This document shows positions 11,587 to 23,434 of a DNA stretch of 64,000 bases, piece after piece. Position 1 is the stretch's first letter, and each line of letters starts with the position of its first letter. The notes beneath the pieces were generated by a model. It was given only the letters and a program-made list of their open reading frames with translations, made no database searches and was not told the DNA's origin. Source of the stretch: Symbiodinium natans. Taxonomy: Eukaryota; Sar; Dinophyceae; Suessiales; Symbiodiniaceae. Position numbers and translations under genes: made by a program. The DNA lies in assembly GCA_905221605.1 (NCBI GenBank), contig CAJNDS010002634.1, forward strand, positions 487,001 through 551,000. The letters are read 5' to 3'.

Positions 11587-12647
11587 GACTTCTGATTAGC
11601 CGCCCTAGTGGCCCAAAGTGAAGGAAGCGTCTGAGACGCTTCAACTGTGCCGATCCCAAAGACGGTCTCCCTCCCCCCCCCATTCTCATAAAGATGGTCG
11701 ACTCTTGAGTAATCTTGAGTAGATAAAAGGGCAGTTCAAGCCCTGGGCATCAACTTGGCACCTACATGGGAACCGCCGTCCCCGGTTTGGAAACTATATA
11801 AACCCTAAACCCCAAGAGAACGCTACCCTCGAGCACCTTTTTGCCCGAGACATCCCTGGGCCCACTTTCATGGCTCTGACTCAGGAGGATCACCCCTCAA
11901 CTGAAGCCCTAGAGACCTTCTGATGAGGGTTTACGGGATCCCTAGACCCCAAACTCTAAGCCGTTTTGGGCTTGGGGTTGATGGAACCCCTGAACCTGAC
12001 AACCTAAATCCGGGGTGGAGCTCACTGTAAAACCGCGATGCGCAGAACAACATGTCTCGGAAAGCCCCTATGACCCCCCGAACTCTCAAGCGTGCCACGA
12101 AGCTTGTAAAGCCTGAGCCCTAAATTGCAGTGCTCAAGAAGCTTCAGAATTTAATTTTTTCAAACAGGATGTCGGACACCAAAGCCAGAACAGGAAGTTC
12201 TTCAGAAGCCCTCTGCACACCCGGGATGAAGCAAAGCGTGTGTTCCGGAAAGCTGGAGGTGGGAAATGTGGGCTTCTCCTCGTTGATCTTGGTGGACAAC
12301 TTGGCTGTTGCTTTCCTGTGCCAGGGGCCCAGACGCAAGGAATAGCCCATCCTGACAGAACAAGAACGCCGGTGTGTTGAAGGTTGGGTTGGGTACGGTC
12401 GCGCATTGGACAGATTGCGCGCGCATACATTGGTTCTGCCGAGTACTGCAGCAGTGTGACGGCTCCAGGACAGAAGCGCAGCGACGACACATGTTTTGCA
12501 TTACCATGCATTGCAGCGCGGATGTCTGGATTGCATGTGAAGTCGATGATTGCGTTTCTCCAGGCACACAGCTTAGTTACAGCGAACCAGTACAAGTAGG
12601 CTCGCTGGCACGTCCGAACGCATAAGACCATCCGCAGGCCCTGGCGC

Positions 12648-12742
12648 ATACCAGGACGGGCTATCATACCCTATAGCCCCTTAGAAAGGCCCATTAAAGG
12701 GTTGATTATGGGGATTGTAGGGCCCAATAGCCCATCCTGGTA
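12648..12742. mobile_element. Family-D inverted-repeat element
   Basis: Starts TACCAGGACGGGCTAT and ends AATAGCCCATCCTGGTA. The interior (GGCCCATTAAAGGGTTGATT) is found in inverted orientation at 45305. It lies 97 bp upstream of the 341-aa gene. A fragment of the same end (AATAGCCCATCCTGACA) occurs at 12341-12357. Confidence 0.8.
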
Positions 12743-12839
12743 GGTTGTAGCAAAACATGCAGCGAAGTAAACGGAAGTATGAGAGGGGAGCAACCTCGCA
12801 GTATAGCACTGCCAGCCTATAGTCTTACCACGTGGGAGC

Positions 12840-13865
12840 ATGGCATCCGCGCTCACGCACCAGCGCGAGGCAGCCTTGGCAAGGGCTGTCTCCCAAATGC
12901 GCTCAGCCGCTGCGGAGGTGCAGAAGGCCTGCGCGCAACTGTCAGCGTGCGAGGCCGCCTGGCTTGCGGCCTACGAGGCCGCGCTGCGGACCGCCGAGGA
13001 TGAGATGGAAGCAGCTGCAGTGCGCAAGGCCGCAGCAGACCTCAAGTCCCAGCCGGGCGTGTGGCACAACACCTTGTGGACGTTCCATCATGAGGCCGAG
13101 GACTCCGAGGGCCCGCTGGACCCGTCTTGTCCCAAGGCAGAACACCGGCAGCCAGACGGTCATGGTGACCACCATGGTCACGACGACGAGTTCCACACAG
13201 CGAAGCATCAGCTCGAGCATCGATGGATTGAGAAGACGGCGTTCAGCGCCGCGGAGCGTGTGGTGGAACGTATGACCGAGCGCATCACCGAGAGCATGGG
13301 CGAGCGAGTCGGGGAGCGCCTCGCAGAGAGGGGCGTTGAGCGGCTTGCAGAGCGGGGGGCAGAACGGCTTGCAGAGCGTGGTATGGAGCGGCTGGCAGAG
13401 CGTGGGGTGGAGCGGCTGGCAGAGCGAGGGGCAGAGAGGCTTGCGGAAAGAGGTGCTGAACTCGCGCTGGAGCGTGCAGGGGCCGGGGCTGTAAGGCATA
13501 TCCTTGGCAGGACCATTGGAGAGTCATTGAGAATGGGCGAGCATGCGGCCATGCATGCTCTGAAAGCCTTGCGTGTCATCGTCCCGTTCGTCGGCATGCT
13601 CTTTGTCATTCACCTTGCGGAGCATGACTGGCATCGTCTCATGCAGGAGTGGAAGGCCCGGCGTGCTCTGTCGCTGCTTTTCTTTTTCTTCGCAGTGCTG
13701 GGCGACATCGCAGACATCCTATGCCACGTCTGCGTCATTGCCTCCGGCATCTTACATGTGGACCACCACGCGCTGCACATGATTGAGCATCTTGATGTGC
13801 GTGTATATAGGCTGGTCACAGAGATGGGCATCCATTTGTTTATCTGGCGGGGAGGGGTGGTTTGA
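12840..13865 (+). CDS. 341-aa protein with ERLAERG octapeptide repeats and hydrophobic C-terminal segments
   Basis: The longest uninterrupted frame in the window: ATG at 12840, TGA at 13863. Residues about 1-70 are Ala/Gln/Glu-rich and probably helical. A His/Asp-rich stretch (DGHGDHHGHDDEF, about 103-118) could bind metal. Residues about 140-220 consist of tandem octads of the form ER(L/V)AERG(V/A/M), about 24 bp each in DNA (13290-13465), predicted to be a long charged helix. The C-terminal third has hydrophobic segments (VIVPFVGMLFVIHLA; LSLLFFFFAVLGDIADIL; VCVIASGIL), so a membrane anchor is likely. From memory, such ER-rich repeat proteins with a membrane tail occur in dinoflagellates, but I cannot name a function. 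The gene has no intron and no telomeric repeats inside, unlike its neighbours, which suggests retroposition; no spliced-leader relic was found. A family-D element lies 97 bp upstream and a family-B element 54 bp downstream. Confidence 0.75.
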   Translation: MASALTHQREAALARAVSQMRSAAAEVQKACAQLSACEAAWLAAYEAALRTAEDEMEAAAVRKAAADLKSQPGVWHNTLWTFHHEAEDSEGPLDPSCPKAEHRQPDGHGDHHGHDDEFHTAKHQLEHRWIEKTAFSAAERVVERMTERITESMGERVGERLAERGVERLAERGAERLAERGMERLAERGVERLAERGAERLAERGAELALERAGAGAVRHILGRTIGESLRMGEHAAMHALKALRVIVPFVGMLFVIHLAEHDWHRLMQEWKARRALSLLFFFFAVLGDIADILCHVCVIASGILHVDHHALHMIEHLDVRVYRLVTEMGIHLFIWRGGVV

Positions 13866-13919
13866 ATCTTGAATGTTGTGGAGGGAGAGTTCTAGGTTTT
13901 CGACGCATCCGTGGCTAGG

Positions 13920-14009
13920 TTGGGATGTTCCCCCTTGTAAAAAAAAACAGTCCTTAGTAGGGATGAAAATAAGAGAGGTACGGAAATCCTATAAGGGCGA
14001 ACATCCCAA
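13920..14009. mobile_element. Family-B element
   Basis: Starts TTGGGATGTTCCCCCTTGTA and ends AGGGCGAACATCCCAA; 54 bp after the stop codon of the 341-aa gene. Confidence 0.75.
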
Positions 14010-14152
14010 TTGCTAGGTATTACGGAATGGGAAGTGCCATCGTGGCATGCCTCTCCGTGGTCGCTGCAGAGATCCTGTCCGCACGCGCCATGCGACGAGC
14101 TCTGAAGGCCCAACCCTATAGGGTTTAGGGTTTAGGGTTTAGGGTTTAGGGT

Positions 14153-14258
14153 AAAATTGGGGTCATGAACCCTATACTTACTCTACTCCCTTCTGAAGGT
14201 ATGTGAGCCATAAACCCTAAACCCTAAACCCTTTGAGGGTTCTCAGAGTTGGTCCCCA
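14153..14258. mobile_element. Family-A element with internal telomere-like expansion
   Basis: In inverse orientation: starts AAAATTGGGGTCATGAACCC and ends AGAGTTGGTCCCCAAG. Where other copies have CATAAACCCTTT this one has three CCCTAAA-like units (14209-14232). Confidence 0.55.
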
Positions 14259-14318
14259 AGGTTTCGAGGCCTTAACGTTGGACTGGGCGGTGCGACTGCA
14301 GGGAAGCTTTTGAACTGT

Positions 14319-14459
14319 CTGGTTCTAATTAGTAGGGGATGAGGGCATGAGATCCCTATATATACCCTTTAGTAGGGGATGAGGGCATGAGATCCCTATA
14401 TATACCCTTCAAGGGATTATATATGTGGCCCTCATTCCCTCATTCCCTAAGAACCAGCC
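14319..14459. mobile_element. Family-J inverted-repeat element with 40-bp internal duplication
   Basis: Ends CTGGTTCTAATTAGTAGGGG and CCCTAAGAACCAG. Positions 14331-14370 and 14371-14410 are a direct repeat of 40 bp differing at one base. The right half (GGCCCTCATTCCCTCATTCC) is inverse to the left. Confidence 0.65.
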
Positions 14460-17198
14460 AGAAAAGCCCTAAAGTTGTCTCCTTCCCGCGAAGGTTGAAG
14501 CCAATTAAGGCCCTTTGAAGGCCCGAGTCTTCTTTTCCTGCTCTTTTGGGCTCTTCATGACCGAGCCGCGTCATCAGAGCGGGTACCCGAACAAACTCTT
14601 TTCGAGTGAGTCGTGGGCTACCTATCACAACATCTATTTGGGGCCTCGTCTCGTGAGAAACCGCAAAAGTTTGACATGGCTTCTTCTTAAAGCAAAGCTT
14701 CCTTCAAGAGGTTCAAGAAAAGCCTGAACCTGGGTTTGGGGGGGGAGGGTGGGGGGTGGGGAGGTTGCTGGCATTCACCTTAAGTCCAGGTGTAAAACCG
14801 GGCGGCAGCAGTGCGGCTGCCGGGGGAGTCTGAATGCTCAAAGCTTCAGGGCTTTCTGAGCAATGTCCCCTAGTTGTGAATGGGAACTTTTCGGATTGGG
14901 GGGTGGGGGGGTGGGGGGGGGGGGGGCGGGAGGGGGGCCGAGCTGTAGCAGGGGCAGTGGATGAAGCGGGCAATTACTATGAATCCATGATTGGCAACAT
15001 GGCGAGTATTTAGCAACGCAACTGCTAAAGCTGACTGTTTTGGTACGTCAAGCCTTCGACCCCTTCGCAAATTCTGAAGACACCTCCAGGCAGCATCTGT
15101 CACGAAGCTGGTGCCTGTCCGCCCGGCCATGGAGACGGCGTAGGGTTTCCTCAGGGTTTGTGTGTGGTTTGCATTATTAGGTGATCTCGTGAGTTTCAGG
15201 GCTAGGGCTAGGGAGTTTTCGGGTTTGTTAGGTCATTCGAGGCTTCGGTTATCTTCGGTTGTCATAGAGAGCGACAGTGCAACGAGTCGAGCCACAAGAT
15301 TGCATGCGAGATGTGAGGGTCTGTGTGCGCCAAGCAGCACGCAGGGAGCACCAGTGGAAGAATTCAGCACGGCTGTTGCCGCAACTTGGGGGCGGGTGCT
15401 AGCACAAAGTTGCAGAACCCGGTGCGCGCTTAGAACTGGCCGTTGCCAGCCTCATTCCCGCAGCCCGTCAAGTTCCTCGAGCTGCCCCGACATCAACCGT
15501 TCCGATTTGCACCTTTCCCAAAAAAGAGGAGCGGTGGGTTTGGTTCTGGGTGGAAGGCTCCGAGAACTTGAACCTAACTCTGATCTTTGGCGCAGCGGTG
15601 CTGTTGTTTGCTTGTATCTTCCACTTGGTAGCCCAGTGGTACCCTTTACCCTTTTTGGGGTTCTGGGTTCCCTGATAAAGTAACCAACCTAAAGGGTGCC
15701 CTTATTCTAATATGGATACTGGGCTACTAAGTCTAACAGCCCTTGATGAAGAAGTAAAAGGAAGGTAGCCCTCCCATATTCCCACATGGGTTTAGGGTTT
15801 AGGGTTTAGGGTGTTTAGGGGGTTTAGGGTTTAGGTGCAGTTTCAAGCACAGGTCTCTAACCCCAATTAAACCCAAATGTTGGCACCCTGGCATCTGGGA
15901 GTCGTTTCTTTAGAGCCCCCCAAAACCCAATTTTCCTCGCGAGAAGCCCCAGAAAGTGAGAGGGCCGGCCTTCGAAACACAGACCCTGAACATGCGCGCC
16001 GCCATGGCGTACTGTCTCCTATGAAATCCTTTAGAATGGGGATATAAAGATGTTATAAGTAGCCTTAAATCCTTTAGAATATAGTAAATATGAGATGTTA
16101 TAAGTAGCCTTAGGTTCGGATTCTAGGTCGGGTCTCCTTTTTAAGCCCGATGAAAGGTCACTACAACGGACCCAAGTATTACCGCGAGCACGGGCCTTGG
16201 TGAGGGTTTCGGGGCCGCCGTGCGCATTGCGGAGCAAACCCTCCTGAGCTGCTAAAAGAATGGTTTAGGGTTTTAGGGTTTAGGGTTTAGGGTTTAGGGT
16301 TTAGGGTTTAGGGTTTAGGGTTAGTGTTTTGGTGGCTTAGATCATTGGAGGCATAAAGTAACGTGCCGGGGTTGAAGCTTGTTCTGTTGTTTCGGGTCTG
16401 GGTCTTGTTGATAAAGCCCCAAAAGAGCCCTCTAGAACAGAACCCTGTGGTGTTCACCTAGTAGTCATGAAAGCCTGGATGCCTTCGGTAGGGACCTGAA
16501 TGGTTTAGAGGGTTCCGCGAGACCACTTGAAATGCTGGGCGCAGGTCTCAAAATTGGAATGATCAAGACTACTTGTTGTTTAAACTGTCTATAGGGTTGT
16601 GGCAAAACAAGAGAAGCTTGTGTTTGTAATGTGGTAGTCTGGTGTCTGGTGCTTGTCCTTTCATGGGTGAAGATTTTGGACTCAACACAGTGGTGTTCTT
16701 GCCTGAGGGCATCGAGGTGCAGGGCTTTGCTAGCTATCGCCTAACCTCCGCCTGCACACCTCTTCGTCAGCCCCATCATACTGGGTAGATCGGAGCCCTT
16801 CGTCGGTATTGCGTGCAAGCATACGATCGCCTTGTCCTATGCCGGCTGGGTTGCAGGTACAAGGACCACCGACCCGTCCGCTTCGGATCGCGAGTCCTGA
16901 CTGCCTTCACCCTCGTGTCGACACTGCCACTGGGGCGAACTTGGCCGGGCCTCAACCGAATGGGTCTTTGGGTAGTTTTCACTGTAGTACTCTCGGTATA
17001 TATGGTGATACATGCAACTGGGCTAGCCTCAGGCCTCCGTCTGTGTCTCCCTACCTGCATCCAACCAAGAGAATTGTTTTGGCTTGCGAACCTTTTGCGT
17101 CGCAACACCGACATTTGGGGTGCGCACGATGAAAGGCTGCATGCAGAAGGTCCTATGGTCGAAGGTGCCAGCACCAGCACCACGATGTTATGTCCCAG
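14460..17198. other. Stretch upstream of the transporter exons, no exon identified
   Basis: Earlier exons of the transporter would be expected here or further upstream. Open frames at 15162-15683 and 16776-17304 were read in all frames; only the 3' end of the latter (17199 on) gives transporter sequence. Confidence 0.5.
15626..15731. mobile_element. Family-F inverted-repeat element
   Basis: Starts TTGGTAGCCCAGTGGTACCC and ends GGATACTGGGCTACTAA; shares interior GTAAAGTAACCAACC-type sequence with the copy at 28114. Confidence 0.8.
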
Positions 17199-20100
17199 GT
17201 TTGCGGCATCGATGTTGCTTGGATTTGCAACCTTTGGAGAGCACGCCGAGGGCGTCATTCTGAACAACTACGAAGCTTGCCTCGTTGGTTCGATCCGGTT
17301 GTAGAGTTTAGGTTTGGGTGAGTACAGCCCAGTGCTTCGATCTCATGCTCGCATCGCCACTTGCCTTAGGGGCTGTTTATGTGAATTGGTTCAAGGTACG
17401 TTTAGTTGGTTATGTGTATAAGAGACCAAACACGCATAGACCTGAAGCGACCAGTTAAGAGAGTTGAGACCTGGCTTTGAATGTCCACGACTTTCGACCA
17501 TCAACTCTGAGTTGGCGTTTTCTTCTCTCAAAAGTAGGTCAGGCATGGGACTTTGAGGGTCTCCAGGGCTTAGGGGGGTCACAGTTCAGGGCTTTCGTTG
17601 CGGTCCGACTACCCCCACACATCACTTTCTGCAGAACTCCAAACGGAGCCATGTGGGTCCTTTGGCTTTGGGAGGTCCTACCTGAAGAAGACCCCGGGAT
17701 CTCTACCCTAACCCCTGTAAACACTAACCCTAAACCCTAAACTTGAAACCCTACTACCGGTAGCAGAGAGCACGTGCCAAACCCTAAACCCTAAACATCC
17801 CTAAACCCAAAAAACCCAAAAAACCCTAAACCCTACACCCCTTATCAGAAGATCCCGAGGATGACTCAGACATGCTGGCGAACGTGGCCCGCTTGGGCAT
17901 GGGCTTCGCCAACGTCTTCAGCACTCCTCTCATGTTCAGCGGCCTGCGCCACTTTGGCTTAGGGATTTGGGGTTTAGGGCTTAGGGTTTATGGGGGTTTA
18001 GGGGTTTGGAGGTTTGGGGGTTTGGGGGTTTAGGGGTTCTTGACTGAGCGCCTGTGAGAGAGAGAGGGGTTCAAGCCTGGATGCAAAAAGAGGTTCAGGG
18101 GTCTGCCAAGAGTCCTGGATGCAGAAGGGCTTATAGGGGTTCAGGGTTCAGGGTTGAAGGCGCTACACCTGCCCTTCAAAGTCAAAGCTGTCCTTCATAC
18201 TTACATATAGGGTTGCCAGAATCCTCCTTATAGGGGCCCTTGTACCTCAATAGTAGGGCCCTTTATTATGTTTATGTGGTTTGCAGACCCAGGTGTCGAT
18301 CTCTCACGGCGCATTAAACGCTCATCCAGCCCGACCCCTTGTTCCAACCTACAGTGTACCCACATGACGGGTAGGTTTTCACAAACAAGAGTTTAGGGTT
18401 TAGGGTTTAGGGTTTAGGACGCGAAAATTAGCTGCTAACTTCGAACGCTCCTGGTAAACCCGCAATGCCCTAAGGCCATACCAGGATGGGCTATTAGGCC
18501 TTAAAATCCACATAATGAACCCTATAAGGGATTATAGGGTATAATGGCCTATCCTGGTAATTAAGCCCCAAAGAAAGCAGGGCTGAAACCTTTCCGCTTG
18601 AGCCTCTTGAGTTCTTCAGCCTGCAACCTGTAATCGGAAACTTCGAGCCCGCGCTTATCCGCCCTAGAGCGAGGGATTGAAACCCCAGGTTTTAGGGCTT
18701 AGGGTTGTTATGGAGACGCCATAACATGGATATGATCCTAAAGCTTCTGCGCTGGGCTTGGTGGCGATTGGTGGGGGGAGTTACTCTATACTTGAAGGTT
18801 CATGGGTATATATGTAGCGTTTAAGTAACCTAAGTACGGTTATAACCATTTATATCTATAATCGCCCTACTTCTAGCCCCACTTATGACCACCCATGAGC
18901 ATTCAAGTACCCTGAACCCTAAAGCCTAAACCCTAAACCCTAAACCGAATCCCTAAACCCTAGAGCCTGGCCCAGGCGAGGGCGTCCTCGCCGTGCTGGG
19001 CACTGTCGACCCGGAGAATGAGGCAGGGGCGAAAGCTTCTTTCAGCTTCTTTGGCCACCAAATAGGCCCTGATGTCCTTTTAGAGGGAGTTTAGGTTTCC
19101 TCTTGGGCCCCTTTCAACCGAAAGGGCCCCCCTTGTCTATTCTAAGGATACTCTTGGGTCTAGTTGGGCTTCTTGGGCGTGTGGGGATTGAACTTTTGGG
19201 GCTTGGCCCCCGAAATCTGAGATGCCCTAAACCCAAAGCCATAAGAGAGTCATAGTTTCTCCCGCCGTTTGCCCACGCTTGTTTGAATTTCATGACTTTG
19301 ACGTTCAGAGCACTCTGCAGAAATCACATTGTGCCAACACCTTCTGAGCCCTAAACCCTAAACCCCAAGACCCCCAAAGCATGTACTTCTTGGGGGTGGC
19401 AGCAGGAGTTGCACAGCCAAGTGTGGTTTCAGAACACCCTGAGTGCCGCACTGCTGGCTGCCCCTCGGCGTTGAGAGAAACCTTAGGGTTTAGGGTTTAG
19501 GGCTTAGGGCTTAGGGCTTAGGGTTTAGGGTTTAGGGTTTAGGGTCCAGTCCTGGCATGAAGCAGCTAAAAAGGGTCCAGATGCTTCAGGGTTTAGGGTT
19601 TAGGGTCTAGACGCTTTAGGGTACTGGGTTTCGGGTCAAGGTGCTTTAGGGTTCAGGATTTAGGGTTTAGAGTTTAGTCTCCAGATGCTTTAGGGTTTGG
19701 GGTTATGTAGGGCGAGGGGCTTAAGCGAAACGATGCCTACAGGGCTTTGCACCTGTGCGTGCCAAGCCCTCCGGCAAGCCCCGATATCTAAAATCTAGCC
19801 TACAAGCCCCAGACGCTGGAGGGGTCGGGGTTCAGGGCGTAGGTCTTAAACCCTAAAGCCTAACAAGTTTAGGGTTTGCCGTTTTTGGAGCTCGGGGGTT
19901 TAGAGAACGCAAAGCCTCCTCTGTTTGTCTGCGCTGTTCAAGTTTATGTAGAGTTTTGGGATTTAGGGGTCCATCCGTGGCAGAGTTTAAGGCAACTATA
20001 AGGGTTCGGCTTGCCGCATGGACATGCATGTCTCTCGACCTATGAACCATACAGAGAGATCGTACACATGGTTATGTGCTTTTATGCACCCTATCTACCC

Positions 20101-20330
20101 CTAAACCCTAAACCCTAAGCCCTAAGCCCTAAACCCTAAACCCTAAACCCTAGTCGAGAAGTGCACCCAGGGGAAAAAGCCCTAAACCCTAAACCTCCTA
20201 CCCCCTACACCCTGAGTTCGTCTCGTTCCTGGCCATCATCGTGACTGACGCGAGCATTGTGATTGGCTTGGTCGGTGCCGTCTGTGGCTCCGCGATCATC
20301 TATGTGATCCCGTCCCTTGGCCCAGATCTG
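17199..20330 (+). CDS. AAAP-family (AVT/SLC38-like) amino acid transporter, four exons, partial
   Basis: Exons read in frame across introns: 17199 to about 17276, 17849-17947, 18976-19022 and 20217 to about 20330. Exon 1 reads FAASMLLGFATFGE then ILNNY, the family motif near the middle of these transporters (typically GYLTFGD...NILNNY). Exon 2 reads MLANVARLGMGFANVFS then TPLMFSGLR, matching the LAR...F.YPL.F..LR helix. The exon 2/3 join gives LREGVLAVLGTVDPENE. Exon 4 reads FVSFLAIIVTDASIVIGLVG then AVCGSAIIYVIPSL, two hydrophobic helices typical of this family. Introns 2 and 3 are GC-AG; the exon 1/2 boundary is ambiguous because AAG occurs at both ends. Upstream exons with the first helices and a terminal exon were not found. 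The expected product is a membrane transporter of neutral or other amino acids, perhaps vacuolar; substrate is not inferable. Confidence 0.72.
18479..18559. mobile_element. Family-D element
   Basis: Starts TACCAGGATGGGCTATTAGG and ends TAATGGCCTATCCTGGTA; inside the transporter gene's second intron. Confidence 0.78.
18787..18909. mobile_element. Family-C element
   Basis: Starts TACTTGAAGGTTCATGGGTA and ends CCACCCATGAGCATTCAAGTA; interior CCTACTTCTAGCCCCACTTA matches the copy at 52038. It lies 67 bp before transporter exon 3. Confidence 0.75.
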
Positions 20331-21236
20331 GCAGGGTCAGGGTGGTTTAGGGTTTAGGGTTGAGGGTTTAGGGTTTAGGGTTTAGGTACCCGAACCCACA
20401 TAAGCCCTCACAAAAAAAGCAAAACGCCCGAGACCCTGTGAGTCCAAAACCTACGGGAGCCCCAAAGCTTCCTCAAGCTAAGAAGCAAGGGTCGGTTTGC
20501 AAGTGCCAGCTCTGCGAAACGATTGTTAATCTCAGCGTTAGTATCAGCATAATATGTGCGTTTGTTGGTTTACCTCAAGTTGCTAGGTTACATATATAGC
20601 TATGTACATACATATGCATAGAAGTGATATGGCTGCCTTAATGTGGTAACGTTATCTGAACTTCATGTCGCAACATCAACCCAGCAAGCCATACCTCAGG
20701 TGCTTCTTGTTTAATGCCGCGACGGACAAGTTCCTGAGTTCGGCTCTCAGCCTTCTTGTGGGTTTAGGGTTTGGGGCTAAACCCTAAACCCTAAACCCTA
20801 AACCCAGGGTTTACCGAAGCCACGGCTTCAGCTGCAGGTGTAGGATGTGCGCTTCGTAGCCTGGGACGGGCTGCAAGACGTTGTGTTACTGGTTCGCTAT
20901 GCATGGTTCGTATGGGCTTCTGTACGGATGTCGACTTATGGGTTTTCGTCTTTAGAGTTGGGCCCCCCAATTTCTTCTTCAGCTTGGGACTCACGTTTCG
21001 GGATTCTGCGGCCGACGGTTTGGGTGCAGGGCCAGGCCTCTCCATGCATGTTTTGATGAAGCCCCTAAACCCTAAAACCCTAAACCCGAAAGCCTAAACC
21101 CCCTATTAAGCCCTTAAACCCTAAGCCATACACCCTAAACCCCCTGTTAAGCCCTTAAACCCTAAGAGGGGCATGGACAGGTCATGGCGATGAGCTGTCA
21201 TATCCATTGGCCACTCGACTGCACTGACCTTGACTT

Positions 21237-21353
21237 GGGGACCAGTTATGAACCCTGAAAGGGTTTAGGGTTTGGGGTTTCGGGTTTAGGGTACCTTGGT
21301 AGGGATTGCAGTAGTATAGGGTATATGACCTCAATTTGGGTTCACGCGGTCCC
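21237..21353. mobile_element. Family-A element with internal telomere-like expansion
   Basis: Starts GGGGACCAGTTATGAACCC and ends TTCACGCGGTCCC. In place of the usual AAGGGTTTATGGTTCAT it has several TTTAGGG-like units (21265-21297). Confidence 0.65.
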
Positions 21354-21628
21354 AAAACTGCAGAAGCGGCCCTGGCAAGCGCCAGATTGCTTTTTCAGAC
21401 AGGCTGAACACGCGTCTTCATTTTTGGCAGTGCCCGTCATTCCCGCTCACACGCACGAAGTTCCCCACCCAACCCGGTTCTAGGTGTACACACACAGTCT
21501 TTGCCGGTTTATATAGGGTTTAGGGTTTAGAGAATTTGTCAGGAGATCTATGTGGTGCGCGGTATCGGCTTGCTGGGCATTGCCATGATGCTTTCTGGCT
21601 GCCAAACTAGAGACCGTGACTTCCTTAA

Positions 21629-21739
21629 CTACTATTTGCTTAAGAACCCTAAAAGAATAAACAAACATAATCCCGATATTGCCCCTCTAAGGAAGATTTG
21701 TTTTTTTGATTCTTTGGGGCTTCTTAAGCAATTAGTAGT
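21629..21739. mobile_element. Family-G element
   Basis: Starts ACTACTATTTGCTTAAGAAC and ends TTCTTAAGCAATTAGTAGT, a near-perfect inverted pair; AT-rich interior. Confidence 0.75.
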
Positions 21740-22506
21740 TGAAGCAGAACGCGTAACCAACATAATGTCACAGTGACTGTAGCTGCAACTGCCTGTGCAA
21801 GTTCTTCACGGACATTTAAAAAAACACGAGGGACGGCAGACACCTCTCGAACCCAAAGCCCGAGGGCCATGAGGGACAAGAGCAACGAGCAAATACTAAA
21901 CTAGATACGAGTAAATGCGATCGTTGGAAGGGGGTGAAGCTGCTACATTGATTATCATGTGTTTGTTTTTTTTTTATGTTTTCCTTTGTTTGCTTCAGGG
22001 TTAGTGTGTTGAAAGTACTGTTTAGACATGCGTGTCGAGTACAAGCATTGCACCGGCAGCATCAAGGCACAGACGAAAAACACCTCGATCCATGATTCAA
22101 CATGCTGCAACAAGAGGGTCGTCGTTGTCGCTACCAATGCTGTATGTTGCTGGCAACCCTAAACCCCAAACCCTCTAAAGTCGCCTTCACAACAAGCTGC
22201 GGCCTTTGGAGGCTTGCCGGCTCGGTGGCCACTATCTGCTTATGAGGCGCACGGGAACCCTGGTGGGGTTGAACAGCATGGGTACTCCCCGAAATAGGGA
22301 CACCCTACCGTAAACCCTAAACGCTAAACCCTAAACCCTAAACCCTAAACCCTAAACCCTAGCATTACCCCAGAAATGCTTTTATAGCATACGAACCCAA
22401 ACAGGGTTCTGAAACCCCCATACTAAGGCTGAGTGAACGACATACGGGTCCACAGGGTTTGGCTTGCAGGTCTCTGTGAATTAAGTTGACTTGGGCTTCA
22501 GGGAGG

Positions 22507-22646
22507 TTTAGGGTTTAGGGTTTAGGGTTTAGGGTTTAGGGTTTAGGGTTTAGGGTTTAGGGTTTAGGGTTTAGGGTTTAGGGTTTAGGGTTTAGGGTTT
22601 AGGTTGAGGGTTTAGTGTTTAGGGTTTAGGGTTTAGGGTTTAGGGA
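22507..22646. repeat. TTTAGGG array
   Basis: About 13 perfect units, a TTGAGGG/TTTAGTG interruption, then four more. One of the longest arrays. Confidence 0.95.
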
Positions 22647-23340
22647 TGTTTGGTCACTGCTTTGTGTTGGTTCCGGGAAGGCAGCCTGTCATCCACACCT
22701 TCGGCTCCAAGATTGCCAGCACACCCGAAGCTGCCAACGGACTGCAGCATCAAGACGCTACCCGGACCGTTCCTTTTCTAAGCCCTAAACCCTAAACCCT
22801 AAACCCCTGAATTGCAGTTCCTTTGCTGGGGGTTCCGACTATTCTCAATCTTCGGCCAAACGAACCTTAACATTAGGCATGGCAAGTATGAAAAAAGGAA
22901 CCAGAAATCGGCCCTTCAACTGGGCAGTTGGACATGTACGTCACGGCAGGACTTCTCATCGGAGAACTTCCCCCAACTCTACACTCCCTCAACCTGAAGA
23001 ACACGCTACCGAGACCCCCAAACCCAAGCCGTGCCACGAAGTCTTTCCGCTGGCTTTGCGATAGTGTTCCTCGTGCTCGTATCCCGCCATCCTTGGGGGA
23101 CGTAGAAGGCAAAAGCCATCGGTGCCTTGACAATTGGGAGAGAGAGAGCAGGCTATACCAGGGCTGCTTTCTAGACTTAGGGTTTAGGGTTTAGGGTTTA
23201 GGGTTTTAGGTTTCCCGTCAGCTCTTGATCTAACGCCTACTTTCCTCCCTGCAGTTTCCGAAGAGCAGCACGCGATCCACAAGTGTCGCCCACACGCCGC
23301 CTGCAAATCAGCCGGAAGTCTGATGTTAGGTAGAGAGAGT

Positions 23341-23434
23341 GGAGTCATGTAGGGTTATAGGTATGGTAACTATCCTTGTAACCCTATTTGGGGTACTTAT
23401 AACCTACTTAGAACTACCCATGAACCTCCAAGTC
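23341..23434. mobile_element. Family-C element, left end eroded
   Basis: The interior GGGTTATAGGTATGG and the intact right end ACTACCCATGAACCTCCAAG identify the family. Confidence 0.65.

Larger units (their letters stand above)
9541..12647. other. Stretch without supported gene
   Basis: Contains telomere-like arrays, family C and E elements and short open frames at 10039, 10371 and 10913 (+) with no recognisable motif. Confidence 0.5.

Noticed and set aside
12942-13609. Minus-strand open frames of 80-185 codons under the ERLAERG gene
   Set aside because: They are antisense readings of the 24-bp coding repeat (Ser/Arg/Leu-Cys-Gln repeats) with no independent signal.
22507-22646. Possible true chromosome end or CRISPR array
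   Set aside because: Arrays are interstitial, in both orientations and flanked by genes; units are 7 bp without spacers.
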